Shown one piece after another: positions 54,331 to 64,000 of a DNA stretch of 64,000 nucleotides; position 1 is the stretch's first letter; every line of letters begins with the position of its first letter. Below the pieces are notes generated by a model. The model was not told where the DNA came from and ran no database searches. It saw only the letters and a list, made by a program, of their open reading frames with translations. This DNA comes from Virgibacillus proomii. GTDB taxonomy: Bacteria; Bacillota; Bacilli; Bacillales; Amphibacillaceae. The position numbers and the translations under genes were made by a program. The stretch covers positions 62,001 to 126,000 of the forward strand of contig NZ_JAHLNO010000021.1 of NCBI RefSeq assembly GCF_018916875.1, given 5' to 3'.

Positions 54331-54460
54331 TCTATATTTCCTCCTTCCTTCGTTTTATATCATCTGTTTAACCCATTCTTACGCTTAACTTGTAATCCCA
54401 CACATCCAGGTGGTTCATCTTTTGGCAAAAAACAAAGCTTCAACGAATGACTCGTTAAAA

Positions 54461-54715
54461 CTATCCATGCTCTATTGCCACAGCAGCCGCCCCGACTTCA
54501 ATACCGCAAGCAGCTCCAAGCTTCTTCTTAGAATCCACATATTGATACGGAATATTAAGCTCTTGAGCTAAACGTACAACTTTTTGTGTCATATGTTTAT
54601 CTGCATCTTCAGCAATAAACACTTCACTTATTTCACCATTATGCATAGCTTTAAGTGTTTGCTTGGTTCCGATTACTACACGTGATTTCACTTGTATTAC
54701 TTTTTCATAAGACAT
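54461..54715 (-). CDS. rplGB: L7Ae-family ribosomal protein (YbxF type)
   Basis: 84 residues with the L7Ae kink-turn-binding fold: [24 protein letters not shown] then [12 protein letters not shown]. Sits between rpoC and rpsL as in B. subtilis, where YbxF binds K-turn RNA. GGAGGATAT upstream of the ATG. Confidence 0.93.
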   Translation of the reverse strand: MSYEKVIQVKSRVVIGTKQTLKAMHNGEISEVFIAEDADKHMTQKVVRLAQELNIPYQYVDSKKKLGAACGIEVGAAAVAIEHG

Positions 54716-54905
54716 GACATATCCTCCAAAGCATCAAGTATATCGGAAGCACCTTGAATATTCTACCACTCTGTTTTTTTAATGTCAACACAATTTACAT
54801 ATTTTTTACGCTTCCGTTTCATGACCATATTTCTTTCTAAAATGAACTGGCTTAGGACTTCCACCATCACTTTTTGTACAATGGAAGTCACCAAACACCA
54901 GCTAT

Positions 54906-57900
54906 TTATTGTACAATTTCTGTTTCTTCAGCCTGTTCTGCTTCGACTGGTTCATCTGTGGCAGGTTTTACTTTACGGTAACGTTGCATTCCTGTTCCAG
55001 CCGGAACTAGTTTACCAATAATAACATTCTCTTTTAAGCCGAGAAGTTCATCTCGTTTTCCTTTAATTGCTGCATCCGTAAGCACTCTAGTTGTTTCCTG
55101 GAAGGATGCAGCCGATAAGAAGGAATCCGTTTCAAGAGATGCTTTTGTAATACCAAGCAATACTGGTTTTCCAATAGCAGGTTGCTTACCTTCAAGAAGC
55201 ACTTTATGGTTAGCATCTTTGAACTGATGAAGTTCTAATAATGATCCAGGTAGAACATCTGTATCGCCAGAATCCATTACTCGAATCTTTCTAAGCATTT
55301 GACGTACCATAACTTCGATGTGCTTGTCACCAATTTCAACCCCTTGCATACGGTATACTCGTTGTACTTCTCGCAGCAAGTAGCTTTGCACGCCTTCTAC
55401 TCCTTGGACACGAAGTAATTCTTTTGGATCAATAGAACCTTCTGTCAGCTCTTGACCGGCAATTACTTTATCACCAACAGTTACCTTCATACGTGCATTG
55501 TAAGGAACAGCATAGGAACGCTCCTCTACTTCACCTTTAACAACAATTTCTTGTTTGTCTTTAACTTCTTTAATTTCCTGGACAGTACCGTGGATTTCAC
55601 TGATAACCGCTTGCCCTTTTGGATTTCGTGCTTCAAACAGCTCTTGAATTCGCGGTAAACCTTGTGTAATGTCATCACCAGCTACCCCACCAGTGTGGAA
55701 AGTACGCATGGTTAACTGTGTACCTGGCTCTCCGATTGATTGAGCAGCAATAATACCTACTGCTTCTCCAACCTCTACGTCAGAACCGGTTGCAAGGTTT
55801 CGACCATAGCACTTTTGACAAACCCCATGCTTCGTATTACATGTAAAGGCACTGCGAATCGTAACTTCTTCAATACCAAGTGCAGTAATTCGCTTTGCTT
55901 GATCTTCCGAAATCAATTCATTTGCAGCAACAACTACTTCGTTTGTTTTTGGATCTTTTACGTCTTCAAATGCTGTACGGCCGATCAAACGGTCAACGAG
56001 CGGTTCGATCAACTCTGCACCATCTTGTAAAGCAGTTACCGTTAAACCGCGATCTGTTCCACAATCAGCATCACGAACGATGACATCTTGTGCAACATCT
56101 ACAAGACGACGCGTTAAATAACCAGAGTCTGCTGTCTTTAATGCTGTATCAGCAAGACCTTTACGAGCACCGTGAGTAGAAATAAAATATTCCAATACGG
56201 TTAGCCCTTCACGAAAGCTTGATTTAATCGGAAGTTCGATAATCTTACCAGCCGGGTTAGCCATTAAACCACGCATACCAGCAAGCTGCGTAAAGTTCGA
56301 TGCGTTACCACGAGCACCAGAATCACTCATCATATAGATTGGGTTTCTGTTGCTTAATGAAAGCATCAATTTATCTTGAATGTTATCCTTTGCCTGTGAC
56401 CAAATCGAAATAACTCGGTCATAACGTTCATCTTCGGTAATAAGACCTCGACGGAATTGTTTTAATACGTTATCGACTTTCTTTTGTGCTTCATCAAGAA
56501 TTTCTTCTTTTTCTGCTAAAACCACAATATCTGAAATACCTACTGTCATTCCTGCTCTCGTAGAATAACGGAACCCGAGATCCTTCATTCTGTCGAGCAT
56601 TTTCGATGTTTCACTGATCTTAAACCGTTTAAAGACTTCAGCGATAATATCGCCTAAAAACCCTTTTTTAAATGGTTTAATGAGTTCGCGTGATTGAATC
56701 AACTCAGGAATATTCGTTCCCTTTTCAACAAAATATTTTTCTGGAGTACGATCTTCCAGATTAACCTTTGTTGGTTCATTTATATACGGGAAGGAATTTG
56801 GCAAAATTTCATTAAAGATCAGTTTACCTACCGTTGTGATAAGCAGTTGAGAGTTTTGCTCTTCTGTAAATGTTTCATTATTTAATCCTGATGCGTGAAC
56901 AGCAACCCGTGTATGCAAGTGCACATAACCATTTTGATAAGCAATAATCGCTTCATTGACATCTTTAAAGATAGAACCTTCACCTATTGCGTTTTCCCGT
57001 TCAAGGGTGAGGTAGTAGTTACCTAATACCATATCCTGAGACGGGGTTACTACTGGCTTACCATCTTTTGGATTCAAAATATTTTGTGCTGCTAGCATAA
57101 GGATACGGGCTTCTGCTTGGGCTTCTGCTGATAGAGGCACGTGAACAGCCATTTGGTCACCATCAAAGTCAGCATTATATGCTGTACATACTAATGGGTG
57201 CAAACGAATTGCGCGTCCTTCCACAAGTGTTGGTTCAAACGCTTGGATACCAAGCCTGTGCAATGTAGGAGCACGGTTAAGCAGTACCGGATGCTCTTTA
57301 ATAACCTCTTCTAGTACATCCCATACTTCCGGATGAACACGTTCGATTTTTCGCTTAGCAGATTTAATATTATGTGCAATTCCTTTTGCTACCAATTCTT
57401 TCATAATAAATGGTTTAAATAGCTCCAACGCCATTTCTTTTGGAAGTCCACATTGGTACATTTTCAAATGCGGTCCTACTACAATTACGGAACGGCCGGA
57501 ATAATCGACACGTTTTCCTAACAAGTTTTGACGGAAGCGACCTTGCTTTCCTTTTAGCATATGGGATAAGGATTTCAATGGTCGATTACCTGGTCCAGTT
57601 ACTGGTCGACCACGTCGTCCGTTATCGATTAACGCGTCTACCGCCTCTTGAAGCATTCTCTTTTCATTTTGCACAATAATGCTTGGTGCTCCAAGATCCA
57701 AGAGCCGCTTCAATCGATTATTTCGGTTAATGACACGACGATAGAGGTCATTTAAGTCAGAAGTAGCAAAACGACCACCATCAAGCTGAACCATTGGACG
57801 AATTTCAGGAGGAATAACCGGTAAGACATCCAAAATCATCCAGGAGGGCTCATTGCCTGAATTACGAAAAGCTTCAAGCACTTCTAAGCGTTTAATTGCG

Positions 57901-58514
57901 CGGGTCCTTCGCTGACCTTGTGCTGTTTTAAGCTCTTCTTTTAATAATCCTACTTCCTTGTCTAAGTCAATGTCTTGTAATAATTTACGGATGGCTTCTG
58001 CACCCATTTGCGCTTTAAATGATTTACCGTATTTATCATAATAACCTCGATACTCTTTTTCTGAAAGTAGCTGCTTTTTCTCTAATGGCGTATCCCCTGC
58101 ATCTGTCACAATATAAGCTGCAAAATAGATAACTTCCTCTAATGCACGAGGTGACATATCTAATACAAGTCCCATTCGACTTGGAATACCTTTGAAATAC
58201 CAAATGTGAGAAACCGGTGCGGCTAACTCGATGTGCCCCATCCGCTCACGACGTACTTTTGCCTTTGTAACTTCAACACCGCAGCGGTCACAAACAACAC
58301 CCTTATAGCGTACACGTTTATACTTTCCACAATGACATTCCCAGTCCTTCTGTGGTCCAAAAATCCGTTCACAGAATAGACCGTCCTTTTCCGGCTTCAA
58401 TGTACGGTAATTAATCGTCTCTGGCTTTTTCACTTCACCATATGACCAAGAACGAATTTTTTCCGGCGAAGCCAAACCGATTTTCATATACTCAAAATTA
58501 TTTACATCTAGCAA
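54906..58514 (-). CDS. rpoC: DNA-directed RNA polymerase subunit beta'
   Basis: 1202 residues from TTG 58514 ([19 protein letters not shown]), with GGGAGG upstream; an in-frame ATG 12 codons earlier lacks a ribosome-binding site. Zinc finger [20 protein letters not shown], catalytic triad [10 protein letters not shown] that holds Mg, trigger loop region [19 protein letters not shown] and second zinc site with [11 protein letters not shown] are visible. Ends in an acidic tail. 198 bases after rpoB. Confidence 0.97.
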   Translation of the reverse strand: MLDVNNFEYMKIGLASPEKIRSWSYGEVKKPETINYRTLKPEKDGLFCERIFGPQKDWECHCGKYKRVRYKGVVCDRCGVEVTKAKVRRERMGHIELAAPVSHIWYFKGIPSRMGLVLDMSPRALEEVIYFAAYIVTDAGDTPLEKKQLLSEKEYRGYYDKYGKSFKAQMGAEAIRKLLQDIDLDKEVGLLKEELKTAQGQRRTRAIKRLEVLEAFRNSGNEPSWMILDVLPVIPPEIRPMVQLDGGRFATSDLNDLYRRVINRNNRLKRLLDLGAPSIIVQNEKRMLQEAVDALIDNGRRGRPVTGPGNRPLKSLSHMLKGKQGRFRQNLLGKRVDYSGRSVIVVGPHLKMYQCGLPKEMALELFKPFIMKELVAKGIAHNIKSAKRKIERVHPEVWDVLEEVIKEHPVLLNRAPTLHRLGIQAFEPTLVEGRAIRLHPLVCTAYNADFDGDQMAVHVPLSAEAQAEARILMLAAQNILNPKDGKPVVTPSQDMVLGNYYLTLERENAIGEGSIFKDVNEAIIAYQNGYVHLHTRVAVHASGLNNETFTEEQNSQLLITTVGKLIFNEILPNSFPYINEPTKVNLEDRTPEKYFVEKGTNIPELIQSRELIKPFKKGFLGDIIAEVFKRFKISETSKMLDRMKDLGFRYSTRAGMTVGISDIVVLAEKEEILDEAQKKVDNVLKQFRRGLITEDERYDRVISIWSQAKDNIQDKLMLSLSNRNPIYMMSDSGARGNASNFTQLAGMRGLMANPAGKIIELPIKSSFREGLTVLEYFISTHGARKGLADTALKTADSGYLTRRLVDVAQDVIVRDADCGTDRGLTVTALQDGAELIEPLVDRLIGRTAFEDVKDPKTNEVVVAANELISEDQAKRITALGIEEVTIRSAFTCNTKHGVCQKCYGRNLATGSDVEVGEAVGIIAAQSIGEPGTQLTMRTFHTGGVAGDDITQGLPRIQELFEARNPKGQAVISEIHGTVQEIKEVKDKQEIVVKGEVEERSYAVPYNARMKVTVGDKVIAGQELTEGSIDPKELLRVQGVEGVQSYLLREVQRVYRMQGVEIGDKHIEVMVRQMLRKIRVMDSGDTDVLPGSLLELHQFKDANHKVLLEGKQPAIGKPVLLGITKASLETDSFLSAASFQETTRVLTDAAIKGKRDELLGLKENVIIGKLVPAGTGMQRYRKVKPATDEPVEAEQAEETEIVQ

Positions 58515-58712
58515 GGGGTCAACCTCCCTTTTAGTGTCCGTTTTTAGCAAACTACCAACGACTTGTTTTCGACAAACCTAACTAGTAAGCAATTATTTTA
58601 CAGTAATAATTTACTTTATTGTAGATAGATGAACGTATACAGCTGGTTGGTCCATCAATAGAATACTGGCGGACAGCTCCACAGATTGAGCCAACCAGCT
58701 TCATGTTAATTG

Positions 58713-61700
58713 TTATTTTTCCTCAACTTCTATATTCAGCTTACTTGCATGGTGAGTATCATCTTCTTCTAATTCTCTCATATCTATTTCTTCTTCTTCA
58801 CTAGATAGCATTTTCACATCCATGCCAAGGCTTTGCAATTCTTTAATCAAGACCTTGAAGGATTCAGGAACTCCAGGCTCTGGTACATTGTCACCTTTAA
58901 CAATAGCCTCATATGTTTTAACACGACCAACCACATCATCCGATTTCACAGTTAAAATTTCTTGTAAGGTATACGCGGCACCGTATGCTTCTAATGCCCA
59001 AACCTCCATCTCCCCGAAACGCTGACCACCAAATTGCGCTTTTCCTCCAAGTGGTTGCTGTGTAACAAGAGAATACGGACCTGTCGAACGAGCATGTAGT
59101 TTATCATCTACCATATGAGCAAGCTTAATCATATACATAACACCAACAGACACTCGGTTGTCAAACGGTTCCCCAGATCTTCCATCATACAAAATGGTTT
59201 TTGCATCTCGAGGCATGCCAGCTTCTTCAAGTGTCTCCCACACATCTTCTTCCGTAGCACCATCAAATACAGGCGTTGCCATATGAATACCAAGCGCACG
59301 TGCGGCCATACCTAAGTGCAATTCAAACACCTGTCCGATGTTCATTCGTGAAGGTACACCTAGTGGGTTAAGCATAATATCAATCGGTGTGCCGTCTGGT
59401 AAGAAAGGCATATCTTCTTCTGGTAAGATTTTTGAGATAACCCCTTTATTTCCGTGACGACCGGCCATCTTATCACCTTCATGAATTTTACGTTTTTGCA
59501 CAATATAAACACGTACCAATTCATTTACTCCTGGTGATAATTCATCGCCGTCTTCGCGATTAAAGATTTTTACATCAAGCACAATCCCACCGGCACCATG
59601 TGGTACACGCAAAGACGTGTCACGAACTTCACGTGCCTTTTCACCAAAGATAGCATGTAATAACCGTTCTTCTGCTGATAACTCAGTTACTCCTTTTGGT
59701 GTAACTTTACCAACAAGAATATCACCATCTTTTACTTCAGCACCTATACGAACAATTCCATATTCATTCAGGTTCTTTAAAGCCTCTTCACCAACATTTG
59801 GGATATCTCTAGTAATTTCTTCTGGTCCTAGCTTTGTATCACGAGCTTCTGATTCATATTCCTCAATATGAATAGAAGTGTAGACATCATCTTTTACAAG
59901 ACGCTCACTCATGATAATGGCATCTTCATAGTTATAGCCTTCCCATGTCATGAAACCGACGAGTACATTACGTCCTAATGCCAGTTCTCCATTTTCCATG
60001 GATGGACCATCAGCAAGTATTTCTCCTTTTGATACACGCTCGCCTTCACGTACAATCGGACGTTGGTTATAGCAAGTTCCTTGGTTAGAACGTACATATT
60101 TTTGTAGTTTATATCGATCTAAGTCACCCTTAACCTCTTTCCCATCTACTACAGAAGTTCTGCGGACTAGTACCTGCTTTGCTTCCACATTTTCAACAAT
60201 TCCATCATGACGGCAAATGATTGCTGCACCAGAATCTTTCCCGTTAACATATTCCATCCCCGTTCCGACAATCGGAGCTTCCGGTTGTAATAACGGCACA
60301 GCTTGACGCTGCATGTTTGCTCCCATTAATGCACGGTTAGAGTCATCGTTTTCCAAAAACGGAATACACGCGGTCGCCGCTGAAACGACTTGTTTTGGTG
60401 AAACATCCATATAATCAATTTTTTCACGCGGAACAACTGTGTTTTCTCCACGAAAACGCGCTACAACTTCCTCTTCAGCAAAATAACCGTCTTCTGTCAG
60501 CTTGGCATTAGCCTGAGCAACAACATAACTGTCTTCTTCATCTGCAGTAAGGTAATCAATATGTGATGTTACTTTTCCTGTTTCCGGATCAACACGACGG
60601 TATGGCGTTTCAATAAAGCCAAACTTATTAACTTTAGCAAAGCTGGATAAGGAGTTAATAAGTCCGATGTTTGGTCCTTCAGGCGTTTCGATCGGGCACA
60701 TACGTCCATAGTGTGAGTAATGAACATCACGTACTTCAAAGCCTGCGCGTTCACGAGTTAAACCACCAGGGCCTAGCGCCGACAAACGACGCTTATGTGT
60801 TAATTCAGCCAGTGGATTTGTTTGATCCATAAACTGGGATAGCTGAGAGCTACCAAAAAACTCTTTAATAGAAGCAATTACCGGGCGAATATTTATTAAT
60901 TGCTGCGGTGTAATGCTGGATGTATCCTGAATGGACATTCTTTCGCGCACGACACGTTCCATTCGAGATAACCCAATACGGAACTGGTTTTGCAATAATT
61001 CACCTACGGAACGAAGACGACGATTTCCAAGGTGGTCAATATCATCTGTATAGCCAACTTGATGCAATAGGTTAAAGAAGTAGCTAATGGAAGCTAATAT
61101 ATCAGCAGGAGTTATATTTTTTACACCACTTTCAATATTTGCATTCCCGATAACATTTAGTACCCGCTCGCCACTTGGGTCAGTAGGGTCAATAATTTTG
61201 ATCGACTGAAGCACGATTGGGTCATCTAATACGCCACCTTTAGGTTCGATTACCCTTTGACCAAGCTTCTCTTCTTCTCGGTCTAAATATAGAAGTAATT
61301 TATTTAATAGCTTTCTTTCAACTCTCTCGCCTTTTTCTGCCAGCACTTCGCCTGTTTCAGGGTCGACAATTGTTTCTGCCAACACTTGGTTAAACAAGCG
61401 GTTTTTGATATGCAGTTTTTTATTCATTTTGTAACGGCCTACATGTGCTAAATCATAACGTTTTGGATCAAAAAAGCGTGAGATTAATAAGCTTCTTGCA
61501 TTTTCTACGGTAGGTGGTTCTCCAGGACGTAAGCGCTCATAGATTTCTAACAATGCTTTTTCTGTTGTTTCTGTATTATCCTTTTCAAGTGTATTCTTCA
61601 GGTATTCATTTTCACCTAAAAGATCGAGGATTTCCTGGTCACTTCCAAATCCAAGTGCCCGTAATAGCACGGTGATTGGCAATTTACGTGTACGATCAAT

Positions 61701-62249
61701 CCGAACATGGACAACATCTTTTGCGTCTGTTTCAAATTCCAACCACGCACCACGGTTTGGAATAACAGTTGCGGCTACGCCTCTTTTTCCGTTTTTATCA
61801 ATTTTTTCATTATAATAAACACTTGGTGAACGTACGAGCTGGGAAACAATAACACGCTCTGCTCCATTGATAATAAAAGTTCCTGTATCTGTCATTAATG
61901 GAAAATCGCCCATAAACACTTCTTGTTCTTTTACTTCGCCCGTTTCGTTATTAATCAAGCGAACTTTCACACGAAGTGGAGCATTATACGTAACATCTCT
62001 TTCCTTCGATTCATCTACAGGATACTTCGGCTCACCTAAACTGTAGTCAACAAATTCAAGTGATAGATTGCCTGTAAAATCCTCTATCGGTGAAATGTCT
62101 TGAAACATCTCACGCAGTCCTTCTTCTAAAAACCATTCATAAGAAGCTGTTTGGATTTCGATTAAATTAGGCAACTCTAATACTTCACTGATGCGTGCAT
62201 AGCTTCTGCGCTGGCGGTGCCGCCCATACTGAACTAGTTGTCCTGTCAA
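58713..62249 (-). CDS. rpoB: DNA-directed RNA polymerase subunit beta
   Basis: 1178 residues from TTG 62249 ([15 protein letters not shown]), AAGGGGTGA upstream. The rifampicin-binding cluster ([23 protein letters not shown]) has wild-type Gln, Asp, His and Ser. The fork loop and the C-terminal anchor region ([19 protein letters not shown]) are typical. The C-terminus is acidic with DDTHHAS and a short final tail. Confidence 0.97.
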   Translation of the reverse strand: MTGQLVQYGRHRQRRSYARISEVLELPNLIEIQTASYEWFLEEGLREMFQDISPIEDFTGNLSLEFVDYSLGEPKYPVDESKERDVTYNAPLRVKVRLINNETGEVKEQEVFMGDFPLMTDTGTFIINGAERVIVSQLVRSPSVYYNEKIDKNGKRGVAATVIPNRGAWLEFETDAKDVVHVRIDRTRKLPITVLLRALGFGSDQEILDLLGENEYLKNTLEKDNTETTEKALLEIYERLRPGEPPTVENARSLLISRFFDPKRYDLAHVGRYKMNKKLHIKNRLFNQVLAETIVDPETGEVLAEKGERVERKLLNKLLLYLDREEEKLGQRVIEPKGGVLDDPIVLQSIKIIDPTDPSGERVLNVIGNANIESGVKNITPADILASISYFFNLLHQVGYTDDIDHLGNRRLRSVGELLQNQFRIGLSRMERVVRERMSIQDTSSITPQQLINIRPVIASIKEFFGSSQLSQFMDQTNPLAELTHKRRLSALGPGGLTRERAGFEVRDVHYSHYGRMCPIETPEGPNIGLINSLSSFAKVNKFGFIETPYRRVDPETGKVTSHIDYLTADEEDSYVVAQANAKLTEDGYFAEEEVVARFRGENTVVPREKIDYMDVSPKQVVSAATACIPFLENDDSNRALMGANMQRQAVPLLQPEAPIVGTGMEYVNGKDSGAAIICRHDGIVENVEAKQVLVRRTSVVDGKEVKGDLDRYKLQKYVRSNQGTCYNQRPIVREGERVSKGEILADGPSMENGELALGRNVLVGFMTWEGYNYEDAIIMSERLVKDDVYTSIHIEEYESEARDTKLGPEEITRDIPNVGEEALKNLNEYGIVRIGAEVKDGDILVGKVTPKGVTELSAEERLLHAIFGEKAREVRDTSLRVPHGAGGIVLDVKIFNREDGDELSPGVNELVRVYIVQKRKIHEGDKMAGRHGNKGVISKILPEEDMPFLPDGTPIDIMLNPLGVPSRMNIGQVFELHLGMAARALGIHMATPVFDGATEEDVWETLEEAGMPRDAKTILYDGRSGEPFDNRVSVGVMYMIKLAHMVDDKLHARSTGPYSLVTQQPLGGKAQFGGQRFGEMEVWALEAYGAAYTLQEILTVKSDDVVGRVKTYEAIVKGDNVPEPGVPESFKVLIKELQSLGMDVKMLSSEEEEIDMRELEEDDTHHASKLNIEVEEK

Positions 62250-62771
62250 CTGCTTCACCCCTTAAATGATACTTTTTCGTAGATTGTAATTCTACGCGAA
62301 ATTTAATATAATAAAGGAAAACTTGGCAAGCGCCAAACCTCTGGCGCAGGCACCTGCTAGTCTTCACTTATCCTAAAAACATAAAAATTTTTAAGTCGTC
62401 GAATTAATTTCTACACTAAAATCTATATAGTTTTAACGTATAAAAACAGCCAACTTAGAAGCAAGAAACCTCCTTGGCTTTTTGTATATCAGCTCGATTC
62501 ACAAATTATGTGCAAGCATAAGTAACAAACTTGTAACCAAAAAAGGATTACAAGTATCTTTTAATCGCATCGATGTTGATAGAAAATAATGGTTTCATTT
62601 CGTACACCTCTCAATGGGGGGTATATTTTTTCAAACAAGTAGGCAATTTCCCTATTTTACCATTGTTTCCGAAGTTTGGTGAAATATACTTGTTGAATTC
62701 ACCAATTATTCTCTTGACATAATAAGCGCCATGTTAGCATTTACCTATCTTACCATAAGAGCTTCTCTTGG
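62250..62771. promoter_or_regulatory. rsmC-rpoB spacer: hairpin terminator and short repeat
   Basis: On the minus strand AGCCAA (62475 side) and TTGGCT (62448 side) form a hairpin followed by GTTTTT, which fits a partial terminator between rsmC and rpoB. ACTTGGCAAGCGCCAA at 62321 resembles the repeat at 34630. No gene is seen in these 520 bases; the rpoB promoter may lie here. Confidence 0.45.
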
Positions 62772-63374
62772 TCAAACTTTATCCGCTCGCAAAATATAAT
62801 ATCCCTTGCGTTTAGCAACGGTCTCAACAGTGGCAAATAATTGTTCCAATTTTTTCTTTGCGGAAGGAGCACCTTGCTTTTTTTGAATAACAACCCATAG
62901 TGATCCACCTTGTACAATTACCTGCTGTGCTTCTGTAAACATCTCATGTACTACCTGCTTACCAGCACGAATGGGAGGGTTTGTCAAAACTGCTGCAAAT
63001 GTTCGGTTTTTAACAACTGCCAATTTATCGCTTTGTAAGCAAGTCATGTTGGTTACACCATTTTGTCGAGCGTTCTCCGCTGCCAATTTAACTGCCCGTT
63101 CATTAATATCAACCATTACCATATGCCGAGAGGGATGGCGATCCGCTACGAGGATGCCAATCGGACCATAGCCGCAACCTAGATCTAAAAAATCTCCAGG
63201 TACAGTTGGTTCTTTAAATTGTTCAATTAAAAGCCGGCTGCCGAAATCCACTTCTCTTTTCGAAAATACGCCTATATCACTAGTAAACGTATATTGCTTT
63301 CCATTTGTTTGATAGTACCATGTTTTTGGTGAACTTTTTGTTTGAGGTTTTTGTGAAAAGTAATGCTCGCTCAA
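62772..63374 (-). CDS. class I SAM-dependent methyltransferase (RsmC/YbxB type)
   Basis: 200 residues. SAM motif I LDLGCGYGPIGI and the N6/N2-methyltransferase motif NPPI (LTNPPIRAGK). Family members include 16S rRNA m2G1207 methyltransferase RsmC; Gram-positive single-domain relatives (YbxB) lie in this same place between rplL and rpoB. The rRNA target is inferred. Confidence 0.9.
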   Translation of the reverse strand: MSEHYFSQKPQTKSSPKTWYYQTNGKQYTFTSDIGVFSKREVDFGSRLLIEQFKEPTVPGDFLDLGCGYGPIGILVADRHPSRHMVMVDINERAVKLAAENARQNGVTNMTCLQSDKLAVVKNRTFAAVLTNPPIRAGKQVVHEMFTEAQQVIVQGGSLWVVIQKKQGAPSAKKKLEQLFATVETVAKRKGYYILRADKV

Positions 63375-63476
63375 GTTGGCACCTACTTTGATTCATTATT
63401 GAAGGTTATTTACAAATAGTTGGAATGAATGATCATCGGCTAAAAATTCAGCCAAAGTCAAACCTAGGATACGTAG

Positions 63477-63507
63477 AGAGCCCGCCGCAGTAGATACGAC
63501 GAGCTCT
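63477..63507. terminator. hairpin after rplL (attenuator)
   Basis: AGAGCCCGCCG and CGACGAGCTCT form an 11-bp stem including G-U pairs, 15-45 bases past the rplL stop. There is no T-run, so it fits an attenuator or processing site between rplJL and the downstream genes. Confidence 0.6.
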
Positions 63508-63521
63508 GTTTATTTACCAAG

Positions 63522-63887
63522 TTACTTAACTTCTACAGTTGCACCTGCTTCTTCTAACTTACCTTTAACTTCTTCTGCGTCCTCTTTAGATACGCCTTCT
63601 TTAACTGCTTTTGGTGCATTATCAACCAATTCTTTTGCGTCTTTAAGTCCAAGACCAGTAATTTCACGTACAGCTTTAACAACTTTAATTTTTGAAGCTC
63701 CTGCTTCTGTAAGTACAACATCAAATTCAGTTTGTTCTTCTGCTGCTTCACCGCCGCCAGCAGCTCCTGCTACCGCTACAGGTGCTGCAGCTGTTACGCC
63801 AAATTCTTCTTCAATTGCTTTTACTAAATCATTTAGTTCTAATACAGACATTTCTTTAACCGCTTCAATGATTTGTTCTTTCGTCAT
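63522..63887 (-). CDS. rplL: 50S ribosomal protein L7/L12
   Basis: 121 residues. N-terminal dimer domain ([20 protein letters not shown]), Ala/Gly hinge ([13 protein letters not shown]) and C-terminal factor-binding domain ([17 protein letters not shown]). Stalk protein recruiting EF-G and EF-Tu. 47 bases after rplJ. Confidence 0.97.
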   Translation of the reverse strand: MTKEQIIEAVKEMSVLELNDLVKAIEEEFGVTAAAPVAVAGAAGGGEAAEEQTEFDVVLTEAGASKIKVVKAVREITGLGLKDAKELVDNAPKAVKEGVSKEDAEEVKGKLEEAGATVEVK

Positions 63888-63934
63888 AATTAAAATCCTC
63901 CTAAAATATTATTTTTTATACCGTTACACACAAA

Positions 63935-64000
63935 TTATGCGCCTTGTTCTTCTTTTTGCTCTGCAACTGCTTTAGTAACGTAAGCAAGGTTGCGAATCGG
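63935..64000 (-). CDS. rplJ: 50S ribosomal protein L10 (C-terminal end, cut by the window)
   Basis: Only the last 21 codons are in the window, reading PIRNLAYVTKAVAEQKEEQGA then stop minus its first residue group; the helical tail is the part that binds L7/L12 dimers. Position before rplL confirms the call. Confidence 0.88.
   Translation of the reverse strand, partial: PIRNLAYVTKAVAEQKEEQGA

Overview
The window looks like a low-GC Gram-positive chromosome from the Bacillaceae, probably near the Oceanobacillus/Virgibacillus/Lentibacillus group. That placement is inferred from protein content, strong AGGAGG ribosome-binding sites, frequent TTG starts, and the Bacillus-type rplJL-rsmC-rpoBC-rplGB-rpsL-rpsG-fusA-tuf-S10-spc-alpha-ecf-truA-rplM-rpsI order. 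No tRNA or rRNA genes were seen.

Layout. (1) 1-5760: iron uptake. A YcgT-type ferredoxin/flavodoxin-NADP reductase gene is divergent from an ATPase-binding protein-permease-permease siderophore ABC operon. The space between them carries Fur boxes and a 60-bp tandem repeat. (2) 5760-19327: accessory, decayed DNA. It holds two small ORFs, a GH114-like membrane-anchored protein, remnants of IS1380, ISLre2, IS1182, ISL3 and IS256 elements, and an aminotransferase fragment. It also holds a three-gene cassette (lipoprotein subtilase, secreted SAR2788-like toxin, putative immunity protein) and a solitary SF1 helicase behind a duplicated 103-bp promoter region. (3) 19328-29003: a 9.7-kb integrative island in the 3' end of rpsI, bounded by 62-bp direct repeats (61/62 identical). 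It carries a tyrosine integrase (frameshifted), a 5' fragment of a second integrase, an IetAS-type defence pair (AAA+ ATPase plus subtilase), and a less familiar pair: an SF2 helicase with a C-terminal PD-(D/E)XK motif beside an Abi_C-type protein. (4) 29002-64000: the large ribosomal protein/RNA polymerase cluster, entirely on the minus strand, read from rplJ (cut by the window edge) down to rpsI.

How it fits together. The rpsI 3' end seems to be a repeatedly used integration site. A partial third core lies at 17971-17994, and the probable ancestral rpsI terminator has been pushed to 19283-19310 by the island, which brings its own terminator. The two defence modules are separated by the integrase fragment, which suggests assembly by successive insertions. 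In the ribosomal cluster the oddities are the absence of map between adk and infA, a MITE-like repeat between rplN and rplX, and a 1.4-kb repeat-rich gap between truA and rplM.

The best candidate for an undescribed system is the helicase-nuclease/Abi_C pair (19696-23210). The subtilase/toxin/immunity cassette (9914-12205) is second. All functional statements rest on motif recognition by eye; no searches were run.
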